Assembly: GCF_028009165.1 (NCBI RefSeq)
Contig: NC_079243.1
Coordinates: forward strand, 4,464,001 to 4,528,000
DNA length: 64,000 nt
Reading direction: 5' to 3'
Origin: Akanthomyces muscarius
Taxonomy: Eukaryota; Ascomycota; Sordariomycetes; Hypocreales; Cordycipitaceae
Under the pieces are notes generated by a model, which was not told the DNA's origin, made no database searches, and saw only the letters and a program-made list of their open reading frames with translations. Both the position numbers and the translations under genes were made by a program. This document shows, one piece after another, positions 31,673-43,040 of this stretch; position 1 is the first letter of the stretch; every line of letters starts with the position of its first letter.

Positions 31673-32984
31673 TTACCAGAGCTCTTTATTGTCCGCGCAA
31701 CTCCTGGCCATTTCAAATTGCTCATCCGTCTCGCAGACAAGCACGCGCGGCCAAGAATTCTCACGGCCAATGTCCCGGACCTCTGTCCCAGGCCCTTCCA
31801 TTATTTCGTTATTGCGTGCTTCATCGAGAGAAAAGCCGAGACATCCCACACGCCTCACAACAGCACGTCTCAGAGCATAGCAATGTTCGCCTATTCCGCC
31901 CGCGAAAACAACGGCGTCCACTCGGCCCTCCAGAGACACGTAGTAGCTCCCGATGAAGCCGCAGACTCGGTCCACCAAGAGGTCGAATGCAAGCACGCAC
32001 TTCGGCTCAGATGAGCTCGCTATGAAGGCAAAATCCGTAGTGCCAGTGACAGATTTCCATCCGCAGCGATGGTTTAGAATATCTTCAGCCTCCGCGATGT
32101 GTATGGTTCCTGGGAGGCGTCGGTCAAACTCCACATGGTCAGCGTAGTGAAAGGCAAGGCTGCCAACAAATAGTTCTATTAGCTGATCATCTCGCGTGCG
32201 CTCACAAATGGCATTCCATCGCCTACCTAGGGTCGATATCGCCGCAACGTGTAGCACCGGGAAGCCCCGATAGCGGCGTGAGACCCATGCTGGTATCCCA
32301 GCTCTTGCCGCCCTTGATCGCACAGGCGCTGGCACCGCTTCCCAAGTGAAGAGCGATTATGTTGAGTCTGTCACGATCTTTCTCTAGGAATGCGGATACC
32401 GATCGAGAAATAAAGGCGTAGCTGATGCCATGGAACCCATACTTTCGAAGTCCTCCTTTCTTTGCGGCAATTTGGTCGATGGGATATGTGGAAATATGGT
32501 CAGGTATCGTGGCATGGAATTGCGTGTCAAAGCAGGCCACTTGCGTTGTGTCGGGCAGCCACTTCATGCAAGAGTCGACGATGGATAGGGCTATACCGTT
32601 GTGCAATGGCGCCAAGCTAGCGAGCTCCTCCAAGCTGGAATATATGTGCTTTGTGATGACCCTGGCGCTATCGTAGTTGCCGCCGTGAACAATTCGATGG
32701 CATACAGCAGAAATATCGCTTTCGGAGCGGATTTCGCTTAGTTCAGCATCGCTGATAAACGTGTCGAGCAGTAGCTTCACGGCATCGCGCTGGTTTTGCA
32801 CATGCTGCGCGTCTTTGCCTTTGATTATAGTTTCTCCATAGCGCGAATATCCCATCGTCGCGCAGGATACCGAAAGACCATTGATGTGCGCAGCGGCAAC
32901 CTGCCGGAGCAGGGCGCCACTCACCGTATAGACGGAGACTTTGACAGAGCTAGAGCCAGCGTTGATGGATAATATTACCTTCAT
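31673..32984 (-). CDS. Acetate kinase
   Basis: Two exons, 32984-32227 and 32159-31673, giving 414 aa, normal for the family. I start at MKVILSINAGSSSVKVS; an in-frame ATG-less extension upstream is not conserved. Motifs are NAGSSS (8-13), HRIVHGG, ACFDTQFHATIP with the catalytic Asp, LHLGSGASACAIKGG, GLTPLSGLPGATR and GGIGEH with the catalytic Glu. The intron (GTAGGC, GCTAAT, GGCAG) splits the DIDPS motif and is confirmed by restoration of DPSLAFHYADHVEF. Reaction: acetyl phosphate + ADP to acetate + ATP, reversible. Head to head with phosphoketolase, which makes acetyl phosphate, so the pair forms a complete route from sugar phosphates to acetate. Confidence 0.95.
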
Positions 32985-33479
32985 TGCGTGTTCCGGAAAT
33001 CCCGTAGGATAGCCACACAACAATTGTACAATTGTCAAAGAGACACAATGGCTTGCCCTTCCCGTTCATATTGCGTGAAATATCTGGATTACGATTTGTA
33101 TTCAAGTAGCTTCCACGCCGTATGCAGGCACGACTGCCTATTATGGCACCATTATCATGGCCTCACATCACACCACTTATACTGTGGCGCCACAACCACA
33201 TGTTTCACCAACGCCACTGCCTCCTACCCGGAACCTCCGTGTCCGTCGATTGGCTGCGACAAAAATACTCTACTGATATCATTCCGCAATTGCCCTTCTC
33301 TCGTATTATCATCCATGGTAAATACTTGTCAAGCCCAATATTTTAATGCAAGCTCTTGCGTCCTGCAGTTGTCAATACAGCAGCGCCATCAACGGCGATT
33401 GAGACTCCAACTCTTCTAAGCATTTACCGTGTCTTGCCAGTCTTTTACACCCCGCATAATACCAGTTTACATTTAAAAA
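32985..33479. promoter_or_regulatory. Shared promoter of acetate kinase and phosphoketolase
   Basis: 495 bp between two divergent start codons of enzymes in one pathway. No open frame of substance. Its shortness makes common regulation likely (inference). Confidence 0.6.
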
Positions 33480-36012
33480 ATGGCTGACGGCATTTCAATT
33501 AGCTCCTTTGGTCCCGCACGTTCGACGATCAAAGGGTCTCCGCTGTCCGACAGCGAGGTCGCCCAGCATAATGATTTCTTCAAAGCCAGTTGCTATCTGG
33601 CTCTTGGGATGATCTACCTGAAGGAGAACCCGCTCCTCCGCCAGCCACTCACGACAGACCACCTCAAAGCACGTCTTCTGGGGCACTTTGGGTCCGCGCC
33701 GGGGCAAATATTTACCTATATGCACTTTACCCGCATGATCAAGAAACACGACCTTGATGCTTTCTTTGTGTCCGGGCCCGGTCATGGAGCGCCGGGTGTT
33801 CTCTCCCAGTCGTATCTGGACGGTGTGTACTCGGAGGTATACCCTGACAAACCTCAAGATATCGAAGGGCTTCGGAACATGTTCAAAAAGTTCTCTTTCC
33901 CGGGCGGGATTGGTTCTCATGCTACTCCGGAGATGCCTGGGTCAATTCACGAGGGAGGCGAGCTGGGCTATTCCCTCTCGCATGCCTTTGGTGCTGTATT
34001 TGACTACCCAGATCTGATTGCTTTGACGATGGTGGGTGACGGCGAAGCCGAGACCGGGCCGCTTGCTACTTCTTGGCATAGCAATAAGTTCCTGAATCCC
34101 ATTACCGACGGCGTTGTTCTTCCCGTCCTTCATCTCAATGGCTACAAGATCAACAACCCCACCATTCTTTCGCGCATCTCTCATGCCGAGTTGGTGAATC
34201 TCTTTCTCGGCTACGGCTGGCAGCCCTATTTTGTGGAGGGCGATGAAATGGACAGCATGCATCAGGCCATGGCAGCCACGCTCGAACACTGTGTCTCCGA
34301 GATCAAGAGCTTTCAGAAACGCGCCCGAGAGAGCAAACAGGCATTCCGCCCCAAGTGGCCCATGATCATCCTGCGCAGTCCGAAGGGGTGGAGCGGCCCG
34401 CGCAAGCTGGACGACAACTATCTGGAGGGGTTCTGGAGAATCCACCAAGTGCCCATTACAGATCCTGCTACAAATTCTGCCCACTTGCAGGTTCTTGAGG
34501 ATTGGATGCGCAGTTACGAGCCCGATCGGCTGTTTGACAAAAAGGGTGCACCTATTCCGTCCATAACGGCCCTCTGCGCATCTGGAAACCGTCGGATGAG
34601 CGCAAACCCGGTCGCAAACGGCGGGCTTCTAAAAAAGCCTCTCCGAATGCCTGATTTCAAGGAATACGGCATTGCGGTCAACCATCCTGGAGCCGTTTAC
34701 GACGCCAGCATGCAGAACATGGCCAAGTTTCTTCGTGATATAATGGCTCTCAATCCAACAAACTTTCGACTCTTTGGACCAGACGAGACCGAATCGAACA
34801 TGCTGGCCAATGTCTATGAGGCCGGTAAAAAGGTATGGATGGCCGAGTTTCTAGAAGAGGACGCCAACGGCGGCAACTTGGCGATGGCCGGTAGAGTCAT
34901 GGAGATGCTCTCCGAGCATACCTGTGAGGGCTGGCTGGAGGGCTATATACTAAGTGGTCGCCACGGACTTCTGAACTGCTACGAGGCATTCATCCACGTT
35001 ATTGACTCCATGGTCAATCAGGTGCGTTTTCTATGTCCAATCTCGAGTTTATATCGCTAACCCGCTTCCAGCACTGCAAATGGCTCGAGAAATGTAACGA
35101 GGTTGACTGGCGGGCCAAAGTTGCGTCTCTGAACATCCTTCTTACGGCGGTCGTCTGGCGTCAGGACCACAATGGCTTTACCCATCAGGATCCCGGATTC
35201 CTCGAGGTAGTTGCCAACAAAAGTCCAGAAGTTGTCCGCATCTATCTCCCGCCGGACGGCAACTGCTTGCTCTCCGGTCCGTGCCCCTCCCCTCTTAGGA
35301 ACACGCGAGAGTCCGTTTAACTAACTTGACAGCAGTCATGGATCATTGCTTCCGTTCAACAAACTACGTCAATGTCATAGTATCTGACAAAAAGGAGCAC
35401 CTACAATATCTCGACATGGACAGTGCAATTAAACACTGCACAAAGGGAATTGGCATTTGGCCACAATTCAGCTCGGATAGCGGGGAAGAGCCTGACCTCG
35501 TGATGGCTTCCTGTGGCGACATTAGCACCCAGGAAAGCATCGCCGCTATTGATCTCCTTTTGACATTCTTTCCGGACCTGAAGATCCGGTGCGTCAACTG
35601 TGTCGACTTGTTCAAGCTCATCCACCCTATCGATCATCGACACGGTTTAAGTGACAGGGAGTGGATCAGTATTTTCACAGACGACAAGCCTATCATCTTC
35701 AACTTCCACGGTTACCCGTGGTTGGTACATCGGCTGACCTACAAACGGCCCGGCAGCATCAACCTGCATGTTCGGGGCTACCGTGAGCAAGGCAACGTCG
35801 ACACGCCGCTGCTGCTGGCAATTCAAAACCGTACAGACCGATTCAGTCTTGCCATCGATGCGCTTGACCGCATGCCGCATCTACACAACCGTAGCGCAGC
35901 GGCAAAGCAAATGCTGGCCGACGAACAGATTGCAGCACGGCTCGAGGCGATTGAAACGGGTATGGATCCTACACATTTGGCAAAGTTTACGTGGCAACGA
36001 GACGGCCTTTAG
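33480..36012 (+). CDS. Phosphoketolase (Xfp/Xpk)
   Basis: Three exons, 33480-35021, 35072-35276 and 35336-36012, giving 807 aa, normal for the family. Motifs are YMHFTRMIKKHDLD, the GPGHGAPG loop near residue 98, GGELGYSLSHAFGA, and the thiamine-diphosphate/Mg site GDGEAETGP at 186-194. Later blocks are LFGPDETESN and the C-terminal HPIDHRHGLSD with FNFHGYPWLVHRLTYKR. Reaction: xylulose-5-P (and often fructose-6-P) + phosphate to acetyl phosphate + glyceraldehyde-3-P (or erythrose-4-P). Cytosolic. Intron 2 ends in CAGCAG, giving two in-frame acceptors (exon 3 from 35333 or 35336), so some transcripts may carry one extra Ala. Divergent from acetate kinase. Confidence 0.96.
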
Positions 36013-36578
36013 AGCAAGATGTGACGGAATGAGCGCCCAAGCTCGACGCCTCGGTCCAAGGTTTGAGCGAATGGTTATAGCCCCTGTCCTTCCACCAACC
36101 ATAAATTTTGTAGTCTAGTACAAGTAAGCATTTTTTCCGCGGTCAATGGTTAACGCTAAATATATAGCGTTTCGAATTTTAAAATGTGGCCACTTTCTTA
36201 TTTCGGGGTTCTTCCTATTTTTGCTATTCATGTAATTCTTATTTATTTTTAGACTTCTTTTCCGTTCTTAGACTTTTCTCAATGCGTTTACACCTCATCA
36301 AAGTATAGAAACCTTTTACGAGTCTTTTAATAGATCATTTTTATACCCTTTCCACTATGTCGGTCCCTCTGTCTGGCTTCTCTTCTGTCTCTCTTGTCTC
36401 TCGCTATGCACACGAGGGGCCAGTTGGAGCTAACCGTGCATCGTCCTCGTAGAATTCCGCTGCTTCGTCATGCATTAACAACGATTACGGCTACTGCCAC
36501 AGGCGTAAGGCCTACGACAATCGCAAGTGCGATGCTCCGTGCTGGTCTTAAGTCCTCCGCAGCACCATTTTCTGGCAG
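36013..36578. other. Convergent 3' regions
   Basis: AT-rich to about 36360 with polyadenylation-like AATAAA-type stretches. No gene. Confidence 0.5.
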
Positions 36579-37157
36579 CTAGGGCCACCAAGAGACCTGG
36601 CGCGTCATAAACCCGTGGATCAAATCTTTGGCGTAGATTCCCAAGAACATGAGAACAACACCACCGACGGTTAGGAAGCCAACGACACTGGTCAAGAGGC
36701 GGGAAATATAAAGCGGCCAGCCAACCTCTGCGGCCTCGAGAAGCACGGCGTCCAGGAAGTGGTCGACCACGCCGAGGAGAGAAAAGCCTTGTATGGCTAC
36801 TGCAGCGTAGTGAAAGTCCTCGGGTTCTGCTCTGCGGCTGCGCGGCACGCAAAGACCCTCGATGCCAGCCGCTGCGGAGAGAATAAGCAGGGCGCCCTGC
36901 CACAGCTCTCCCAAGGCCATGCCTGGTGCGATTCCCGTCCATGCCGCCGTTTTGATGATCACGGCGCTGAGCAAAGAAGACTAAGTCAATAATATCTCGC
37001 ATCGGATTCCTGATCGGCCAACTGAGGGTAGCAAGGGGTACGCGAAAATGGGCAGCACGACCACTACGGCCAAGAGTCGGTTATCGGCTGTGTACTGCAT
37101 GGACTCCTCGGGCAAAATGGCGAAGGGATTATTGTCGCTGAAGATCATTGGTGCCAT
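36579..37157 (-). CDS. Four-TM membrane protein, unknown function
   Basis: Two exons, 37157-37042 and 36966-36579, giving 167 aa. Exon 1 is MAPMIFSDNNPFAILPEESM followed by the first half of TM1, and the junction restores LPIFAAVIIKTAAWTG. TM helices lie near 27-47, 57-77, 92-118 and 132-152. A basic/acidic loop (RSRRAEPEDFHYA) lies between TM2 and TM3. No signal peptide. The intron has a GTACCC donor and CTCAG acceptor. I do not recognise the family. It sits tail to tail with phosphoketolase, but I see no functional link. Confidence 0.65.
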
Positions 37158-38586
37158 GTTCCCTGTGATGCTTTTCTTTTTCCTGAGCTGCGGGCTGGTG
37201 CGCCGGAGGGTGGTCAGACAAGGTCTGTTTTTTTTCTTTTGACCTAATGACAGGTATAAGAAGAAACCGGCGGCTTGGAGTTAATCTACAAAACAAAATC
37301 ACTCATCAGAAGCAGTAGGAGAGAACATGGGGAAGTGCTGATGACCATGGGAGGTCTGCATGGCGTGGGTGGGCGGCGTGCACTTTATATCTGCCCTTTC
37401 ATGTTGTGGCATGCGGGCTTAGTTTGGTGGCTGAAATATAGTTGGCAAGAAACCTTCACATAGGGCTTCCCTCCTTAGAACATATCGAGTCACATGTCCA
37501 CCTTTGTGAGCGCAGTTAGTCGGCGTCTGCGCAGCACCAATATTCTGATGGCGCTTGCCAGCGGCTGGCTAGACGTGGTGGTTCGAGGCAGGCGTCGGCA
37601 CTTGAAGGCTGCCCGGCAGACAAATCAACGCCGTCACAGAGGTCCATTCTCAAGAATATAGATAATATTGGAGTTTGTATTAGTTTCAGAAAAGGTATCA
37701 GTAATAGCTTTGTCATATTGAATATTCAAGAAATTACTTGCATTGGGAGAATGCCGTCCTCTTCTGCGCAAAGTCTCTGTTCCATTGTACAGTTGGCCAG
37801 CGATGACACAGAAAACACGCAGGGGGCGCAGGGAAGAAGAAAAGTACAGATACGCCTATAGCATAGCAATGACCAATCCGAAGCTATCGACTTACCCACT
37901 CTTGGCGGTCCGGCTCGCCGCATTTTCTACCTTTTTGGCATTGAAACGGTACAAAGGATGCCTACCTGCGACACTGTGACCTGTAAGGTTACCTACTCTA
38001 GCAAATCTTGTAGACGACTGGCGCACAAACGACAAGGGCAAGATGTGGTGGGGTGACAAGACACCAGAAAATAGAATGGAAGGGGCAGGTACGGCTGGCT
38101 CGAACAAGAGAGACAGAAGAGAAGCCAGACAGAGGGACCGACCAAAGCATGCTGGGACAAGTCCCGACAAGGCTTTGGTCGGCCCAATACACGAAGATTG
38201 CCCATATGCCGGCTCTGCATACGAAATCCCTCATAGGCACAAATTTTAGAAATACTATCCTCCTATTTATAATGTATGAAAACTAAACCTAGTTGTTTTC
38301 ATTACTCATATTGATAAATCTATTTTAAAATTCTTGCATCATCGCGTCATATTCTGGAAAGCGAGAAAGACGGGCGTCGCAGGTAATGGGCTGGTGCAGC
38401 AAAGCATGATGTAGTCACCGGTACACGTTGGCGGGGTGCGCTGAACGAAAGAACAAAACCAAAAAGGCTAATAAACCATAGAGTACGAAGCTAATCATAA
38501 CCATATCCCCAGCGCCGATTGATTGAAACGACTGCGAATAGAGGTGGGTGCTCTACCCTTCTCAGACCACACATACAGTACACTCA
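37158..38586. other. Intergenic interval
   Basis: About 1.4 kb. Overlapping small frames at 37.9-38.25 kb on both strands lack any consistent protein character. No gene supported. Confidence 0.45.
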
Positions 38587-41277
38587 TCAACTTGGCCCTC
38601 CGAGAATCATCTGTTTACACACGCGCAGCCTCTCGCGCGCCTCGACGAGAAGCTCCGTATCGACCTCGTCCAGGATCCCCACCATGACTTCCAGCAAGTC
38701 CGGCAGTCCATCGTGGAGTAGGCCCGCCGACCGCTCGTCGAGCTCCGGCAGCGCCGCCACGCGGGCCAGGTATTCAGCCATGCGCCCGTGCGTGGTGCTC
38801 GCCATGTTGGGCGACTGCAGCGACAGCGGCTTCCCCGTCGAGCGGCCCAGAGCCTGCACAAACGACCAAATCGTGAGAACGGCAAAGTACATGATCCACG
38901 GCCGATGCGGATCTGGCTCATCACGAATCGAGTACTGCCCGCTTCCACCGCTGCCCCGCCGCTGCTGCTGCCGTCCCTGCTGCGGTTCCACGAGGACCCT
39001 GTGCAGCAGCTTGAAGGCGTGATAGATGGCGTGCCGCGTCGAGCCGAGCTTGGCCCAGGCCACCATGCGCTTCATGGCGTTGGCGTAGTCGCGCGCCGAG
39101 ACCTTGCGGCCGAGAATGCGCTTCGCGCCCGCGTACACCTGGCAGTCAATGATGTCGACGTTGGGCGTCATATGCGCGAGGTGAAACAGCAGCGGCGCGC
39201 TGTGAATGGGCCCGTTGGAGATGCCGCGCTGCTTCAGCGCTCCTCCGCCACCGCCGCCGCGGTGGTGCGGGGCCGGTGACTCGGACATGGAGCCGGACAT
39301 GGCGCCATCGAAGCTGCCCTTCCAGCTGTCAAACGCGAGCAGAAGCATCTTGCGCCAGTTGTCCTGGACCTCGGTCGACGGCGTGCGCAGGTCGAGCCAC
39401 TTGAGATGCGTCTCGCGGTGGCTGAGGTGCCAGCCGACGCTCAACAGGCCCGAGATGATAATCATGCGGCCAAAGGAGTGCGTCTTGACCTCTTTGCCGT
39501 GCAGCGCGCTCTTGAGGCCGTCCAGGAAGGAGACCTGGCGGAAGCCGTACATGCGAAAGTTGGCGTCGAGCTGGCGCACCTCGTCCGGGCTGTTGGCGAC
39601 CCAGAGGTTGTCGTCGCAGGGCAGCGGCAGGCGGATCTCGTGCGCGGCCATGTCGGCGGCGTGGCCAAAGATGGCGGCGTGGATAATGTCGAGCATAAAA
39701 GCCGCAAAGACGACTCTGTGCATGGACTCTGTCTCCGCCCAGCGCGTCCACCAGGTATGCGAGTCGAGAGGCATGCCAGATGGGCCCCGATCTTGAAGGC
39801 TCTCCGGCTCGGCTGGGGATTCGCTGCCTGTTCTGCCGATTAATGGGCTGCCTCTCCGGAGCAACGTGAGAAAGGCGGAGTGGTAGATGTGCGCTCTTTC
39901 GTGAAAGCGTCTTGACGAGTATAGTTTCTCGTAGAACTCGACTAGGAGAAGAGCTTGTGCTACCCAGAGGTTTGCAGGAGGTGCGGAGTCGTCCGAGGTC
40001 AGAATCTCCCATCGCACGGAGTGAATGATGACGTCTGCAAAGGCGCCGTATTCCGATAGATGGCCTGTCCCATCTCGGTTCTTCAGCGAAGCGGCACCTA
40101 GAGCAATCATGACCAGAAGCAGAAATACCGAACAGCGACTTGCTGAAAATGTGTGCTGGTGCACAATCGGAAGTCGCGGCGATACATTATCCCAGAATTC
40201 CTTGAGACATTCTCGTAGCATGTCCACATTCAGCGCCGGCAGGTCACCGCCGCTCTCGTGCGTCAGCGTCGTCATGAGGGGGTCGTATTTGGGCTGCTTT
40301 TTGCGGAAGATTTGGAACCATTGCAAGAGCTCCTTGCGCCTTCCTTCTGTGATCCATTCATCTGGTGCATCCAAGTGCCGCGGCGGCGTCGGTGCGATGG
40401 GGGAGAGGCTGTTGAGCGACTCATAGTCGTACTGTATCGTGTTGTTGAACGTCGACTCCAAGCCGCCGTCTAGGAAGGGAAGATTGGCGACGCTAAAGTC
40501 ACCGTAGGTCGTTTGGGTATCGAAGAGCCAGGCAGCAAAGTTGCCCTGGTTCATTTGGCTGTCTGGAGGGTAGGAACCGGCAGGAAATGGCATCAGGGTG
40601 GCCGGTTCTGGCATCACTGTCGGGTCGCTAGCATAGAAGCTGTTCCGGTGACGCATCATAGGCGGCTGGGATTGTTCGTCCATTGGCGCTGGCCAGACGG
40701 TGCTCTGATGGCTTGGCCGACCGTGGAGGCCGTGGCCGAGCGACGCTGGCGTCGGCTCCGTGTGTGACTCTGGTGTCAGCAGAATGGCCGCATCGTGCGG
40801 TCCACCCGAGTGCGGATGTGTGTGATGCCCGTACGACGGCCGCGATGTCGCCGCTGAGACATGCACATCCTGCTCTGTCTCGGGGCTGCGGTCCACGGAC
40901 GTGTCGAAGCTGGGGATGCGGTTGCGTGGGGTGTAGGACGCGGTGTGACGCTTCTTGTGCCTGGACAGCAGGTCCAGGCGGACAAACTTCTGGTCGCAGT
41001 CGCCCACGTCGCAGCGAAAGATCTCCTTGGGGTTGTCTGACAAGTTTGGGGGGTTGCAAAGTTAGCCGGGCTGTGGGGGTCTGCCGTTGCATGGGGAGAG
41101 CGGCGGCGGCGGCGTCTGTTCGCGCGGCATGCATGGTGGTGTCTTACGATTTAGTTGGTGACGCTGCAGGTGCTCAGCCCTGGAGTAAATCTTGTCACAG
41201 CCGGGATGCTCGCAGATGAACTTGCGCGGCGCCCCTTTGCGACTTGCGCGCCTATACCCGCCTCCGTTGACCGACAT
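38587..41277 (-). CDS. C2H2 / fungal-specific domain transcription factor
   Basis: Two exons, 41277-41148 and 41036-38587, giving 859 aa. Two adjacent C2H2 fingers lie at residues 20-44 (C22, C27, H40, H44) and 50-74 (C52, C57, H70, H74). The last zinc ligand of finger 1, H44, is encoded across the intron, which firmly supports the splice. A disordered segment follows to about 280. A fungal-specific (Fungal_trans, PF04082-like) regulatory domain spans roughly 290-680 (CLKEFWDNVSPRLPIVHQHTF, RSATWG-like helices, LLVEFYEKLYSSRRF). Gly- and His-rich low-complexity insertions lie near 600. Target unknown. The architecture of two C2H2 fingers plus fungal_trans is common in Pezizomycotina. Confidence 0.9.
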
Positions 41278-42182
41278 TGGAGTTGGATGGGGAAGGGGAT
41301 GGGTGAGCAGCGGGCAAACGCCCTCGGCATATGAAGCAGCTCTATGAGACGCCGGCGCCTTGGTCGGCTATACGTGGGCTGGGGATGATAATGCGAATTG
41401 GACCCTTGGCGACGGATATAGTGTGACAGACCGGGATGCGGATGAAAATTATGAAAGTTGCAAAGTACAGATGGCTGCCAATTGAATTGTCTTCGCGGGG
41501 AAGTCCCGCGCTGCGACTCCGGGGTGACCCCCACCCAATGCGCCTTGCACTCCCCACATTCTGTTCCCGACGGAATTCCGTGGGGGACATGACCTGCGCC
41601 ATGATAAATGCCGGCCGCAGGCAGGGCCAGTAGAAACGGCACTTGTCTCGGGCCTGTGGCGCTTCAAGCATGCATTCCATCGTTGTCGAGGCTTTTTCCT
41701 AGCATTTCCTAGCAGCTAGCCGCATCGGAGCACGTTTGACAACTTCCCACTCCAGGCTAAGTGCGACAGGAAGAATTTATTCACGGACTTTATTCTCTTG
41801 CCTTGAATCAAATCTATATTTCTGGTAGGTATTGTATATTCTTTGCGAGTTTATATCCTTGGCGTCGTCCCAGAGCCCACTTGCCGTCGAGTACGAGTGT
41901 CGACCACCGATCTGCCACGCAGGCATCATTTTCGATAAATTTTCGCTCCATCATTTGGGTTGAAATCTCTTCCAATTACATCATTACAGCGCAGGTTTTG
42001 TGCCATAAGCTATCATGCTGCTGCATGTTGCACCTGGAGTGCGCTCTTCAGCTGCGACGGAGTAGCGATTTTACCGCTGCGACGGAGTAGCGATTTTACC
42101 GCTGCCGTGTCGTTGACATCGTGTATGCAGACGCCTTTTGTCGACTCCTGCTTCGTTCGCTTTCTCCTTAGTCACTCGCTCT
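41278..42182. other. Promoter of the C2H2 factor and YAR1 3' region
   Basis: About 900 bp. It contains the 25-bp duplication listed separately and no gene. Confidence 0.45.
42051..42100. repeat. Perfect 25-bp tandem duplication
   Basis: Two identical 25-bp units (42051-42075 and 42076-42100) beginning GCTGCGACGGAGTAGCG, followed by a partial third GCTGC. Non-coding, 3' of YAR1. Confidence 0.9.
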
Positions 42183-42823
42183 TTATGAGCTGGCCTCGGG
42201 CTTGCCATCCTCCACAGTCTCCTCCACCTCGATGGAAGCCGTCGCGTTGTTCAGACCCTCGTCGGTGTTCTCACTCTCAAGCTTCTTGAGGAAAGACAGG
42301 AAATACTGCGAAACCTCAGTCTTCTCGCTCTGGTTGGCCAAGTCCAGCGGCACGTAGTCGCGCTCGTTGGCGAGCGCGGGCGAGGCGCCGTGCTCCATGA
42401 GCAGCTTCACCGTATCCAGGTGGCCACCGAGTGCCGCCCAATGCATCCCGGTGTTGCCATGCTCATTGGGCTCGTCCAAAAATGCCTGCTTCTCCTCTTT
42501 TGGTCTTTCGTCAAAGCACTGGATGACTTTGCGAACGGTTTCTGCTACACGTCAGCCTCCTGCCCTTCGGAAAAGAGAAATGCGAAGAAATGTCCTCATG
42601 TCCAAACCCCAGCTTCAGTTGCCATACCTAAATGTCCGTTGCCGCTGGCCATGTGTAGCACTGTGGATTTGCCTTCGTCCTTGGTCGCCATGAGAATGAC
42701 GGCGGGCGCAGCCTTTTCACGCTCGGCCAGCGCCGTCACAGTCTCCATGAGGTCAACATCCTCACCAGCGCGAGCAAAATAAACGAGGTCATCAATCTCT
42801 TCTTCTGTGAGTTGCGGTGCCAT
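42183..42823 (-). CDS. YAR1: Ankyrin-repeat protein, Yar1 orthologue
   Basis: Two exons, 42823-42628 and 42541-42183, giving 184 aa. The N-terminus is acidic (LTEEEIDDLVYFARAGE). Ankyrin repeats run through STVLHMASGNGHLETV (residues about 53-68) and HGNTGMHWAALGGHLDTVKL, then a degenerate third (LANERDYVPLDLANQS). The tail is acidic. The order DLxxFARAG, TxLHMAxxNGHxETV, GNTxxHWAxLxGxLDxVKLL matches yeast Yar1, the chaperone that protects ribosomal protein Rps3 during 40S assembly. The intron (GTATGG, CTGAC, AGCAG) lies inside the first repeat and restores GHLETVRKV. Confidence 0.9.
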
Positions 42824-43040
42824 CTTTCGGGAGTATCTTATGTTGGTATGCTCGTACATCTAAAGCGGCTCGCCAGTACAAAAATTTTGGCGAGTGAGGG
42901 GACTGTGCGAGCGCACACCCCGCAGTTTTCGCACCGTGCATCCACAAAGGTACAGGGTAGTTGCCATTGCCAACGAGATACAATTGCTCTGGCGCAAAAC
43001 ATGCGAGTGAGATTTGCCAGAGAAAATAGAATTAGTATAG

